From Clostridiaceae bacterium (GTDB lineage: Bacteria; Bacillota; Clostridia; DSM-8532), in assembly GCA_012730095.1 (NCBI GenBank), contig JAAYBO010000146.1, forward strand, positions 1 through 37,168: a DNA stretch of 37,168 nucleotides, given 5' to 3'. Below the pieces are notes generated by a model. It was not told where the DNA came from. It ran no database searches and saw only the letters and a list, made by a program, of their open reading frames with translations. Below are positions 35,768 through 37,168 of this stretch, in pieces. The translations under genes were made by a program, and so were the position numbers. Every line of letters starts with the position of its first letter. Positions within the stretch are counted from its first letter, which is position 1.

Positions 35768-36928
35768 ATGAATGAAAGTTATTGTCTTGTTCTCGCTGGG
35801 GGAGGAACGAGAGGTGCATATCAACTGGGAGCATGGAATGCATTAAAAGAAACAGGCATTTCCGTACGGGCGATTGCGGGAACATCAATAGGTGCTATAA
35901 ACGCCGCATTCATTATCCAGGGCGATATTGAGAAAATGGAACAGCTCTATTTCAATATTGATATTGATGATGTAATGGATGCTAATATAGATATGAAGAA
36001 AAATAAAAGCCTATTCAGCATTTCCAACGTTGTTAAGGTAGCAAGGGACTATATCCGGCATAAAGGCTTCAGTAACGAACCATTACGCAGGCTTCTTGAA
36101 AAAAATCTTGATCTGGAAAAAATATACGCATCAGATATGGATTTTGGTCTCGTAACATACTCTATAAAGGATCATAAACCATTGGAAATATTGAAAAAAG
36201 ACATAAAAAAAGAAGAATTCATTCAGTATCTATTGGCATCCGCCTGCTTCCCCATTTACAGGGCACAGAAAATTGGCGAAAATGTTTTTCTTGACGGGGG
36301 TTTATATGACAATCTGCCAATTAATATGATGATTAAAGCAAACTATAAAAGATTTATTGTTATAGACAGTTCGGCAATTGGAATGAGGAGGGGATTAATC
36401 AGCAAGGACGTTTATATAAAATTTATCCGTCCTTCTGAATCTCTTGGCGGAATTTTTGAGTTTGACAAAGAAAGAATCAGAAAGAATATCCTGCTTGGTT
36501 ATCTTGATACGCTTAAAGCTTTTTCTAAGCTGCAAGGTCATAGATATTACTTTAAGACCGATGATTTTAATGAAGTTTTAACAGAGTTTAACCTGCAAAC
36601 TATTGCGGGTTTGGAGTTTGCAGCAAAAGTATATGGCATGGATCAATATAAAATATACAATTCCGAAGACTTTTTCGAGGAACTTTTAAACAGGCATCAT
36701 GAAGCGACCGCCAGATACAACAGGATAAAAAAGGTTTCCGGTATTACGGCGGTGATAAAGGAATATGAAAGCATCAAGCATCTTTTGCATAAGGATCTGA
36801 TTCTATGCTTTTTTATCGACAAGATATCGGATGAGCCGCTTTTCAGCGCCTTTGGCGACAATATACCGTTTTCAGACTATATAGCGGCCGGGCGCGCGCT
36901 TATCGAACTTGAAAACCAAAGGTATTAA
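35768..36928 (+). CDS. patatin-like phospholipase (RssA-type)
   Basis: 386 residues. The frame extends to an ATG at 35723 within the tail of the intergenic gap, but ATG 35768 follows GGGTGGTG and starts MNESYCLVLAGGGTRGAYQLG. That glycine-rich segment is the patatin oxyanion hole. The nucleophile elbow GTSIG has S40, and the second dyad residue is D176 in FLDGGLYDNLP. The C-terminal 170 residues are a helical extension of unknown role, making this longer than the minimal RssA-type proteins of about 300 residues. It has no signal peptide and probably acts on membrane lipids from the cytosolic side. It follows the SGNH hydrolase by 68 bp, forming a possible lipid or ester turnover group. Confidence 0.93.
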   Translation: MNESYCLVLAGGGTRGAYQLGAWNALKETGISVRAIAGTSIGAINAAFIIQGDIEKMEQLYFNIDIDDVMDANIDMKKNKSLFSISNVVKVARDYIRHKGFSNEPLRRLLEKNLDLEKIYASDMDFGLVTYSIKDHKPLEILKKDIKKEEFIQYLLASACFPIYRAQKIGENVFLDGGLYDNLPINMMIKANYKRFIVIDSSAIGMRRGLISKDVYIKFIRPSESLGGIFEFDKERIRKNILLGYLDTLKAFSKLQGHRYYFKTDDFNEVLTEFNLQTIAGLEFAAKVYGMDQYKIYNSEDFFEELLNRHHEATARYNRIKKVSGITAVIKEYESIKHLLHKDLILCFFIDKISDEPLFSAFGDNIPFSDYIAAGRALIELENQRY

Positions 36929-36979
36929 TATGCCGAATCACCCGCTGTTTACCTGGTTTAAACAGTACAGTAATTAGAG

Positions 36980-37064
36980 GAACTATTGCACAATAACGGA
37001 AACTATAGCGAAAATGCAGCTCTTGCAAATGAAGCTCCTTGTTGACGTTATTGTATAATAGTTC
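36980..37064. repeat. 85-bp inverted-repeat structure near the right edge
   Basis: Left arm 36980-36998 (GAACTATTGCACAATAACG) and right arm 37046-37064 pair over 19 positions with two mismatches, around a 47-nt spacer. It lies 51 bp after the patatin stop codon, with no T-run beyond the right arm. A minus-strand frame open across it (36900-37163) has no recognisable protein signature. It could be a small non-autonomous mobile repeat or a processed hairpin. Confidence 0.5.
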
Positions 37065-37168
37065 GCCGAACATTATTTCCGCGGGTCCTGCTTCGGATGT
37101 TTCGTTTACTTGTGCGACAAAGCACCTACCAACAACACGCTTTAGATCATGATTTATTTTCACATAGA

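Noticed and set aside
36900-37163. 87-codon minus-strand frame at the right edge
   Set aside because: It crosses the inverted repeat and the end of the patatin gene and has no family signature. It could be the end of a gene entering from the right, but the window cannot show that.

Overview
The window looks like a chromosomal segment of an anaerobic, low-to-moderate GC Firmicute of the class Clostridia. The signs are strong AGGAGG-type ribosome binding sites, many TTG and GTG starts, a CIRCE element before groES-groEL, Firmicutes-type S12 with the internal insertion, an LplB/YtcP-type carbohydrate importer with a YesM/YesN two-component system, and a ferredoxin-dependent homocysteine pathway otherwise known from methanogens and strict anaerobes. 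A cellulolytic, cluster III-like clostridium would fit, but this is an inference from gene content.

Layout. 1-1141 (minus, cut by the window edge): a MotA/TolQ/ExbB-type channel subunit with a long helical tail, resembling ZorA of Zorya anti-phage systems. 1409-3189: a small cupin and an iron-type alcohol dehydrogenase. 3515-7221: two permeases and a lipoprotein binding protein of a complex-carbohydrate ABC importer without its own ATPase. 7671-11010: its probable YesM-type kinase and YesN-type AraC regulator. 11240-16064: a six-gene run with the three homocysteine-biosynthesis families (COG1900, NIL-ferredoxin, COG2122) followed by a 7TM sensor, a kinase and a NarL-type regulator. The 7TM and kinase genes look like one kinase split at a T6 run. 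16275-17663 (minus): an unrecognised repeat protein with C-terminal helix-turn-helix segments. 17788-22050: a promoter and structured leader, then an unknown gene, birA, a small basic protein, coaX and a malic enzyme. 22336-24467: CIRCE-controlled groES-groEL. 24485-25612: a repeat-rich intergenic region and an AraC regulator. 25678-30839: a free-standing str operon (L7Ae-like, rpsL, rpsG, fusA, tuf) with its own promoter and terminator, attached to neither rpoBC nor the S10 operon. 30947-33695: lon with a long structured leader. 33838-36928: amidohydrolase, SGNH hydrolase and patatin-like phospholipase.

The best candidates for something undescribed are the homocysteine operon carrying its own two-component system, the leader RNA at 17824-17950 that appears to close over the ribosome binding site of its first gene, the tandem promoter-like repeats at 24485-24687, and the ZorA-like gene whose partners lie outside the window. 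Coordinates, motifs and spacings were read by eye. Family assignments rest on motif recognition and no database search was run.
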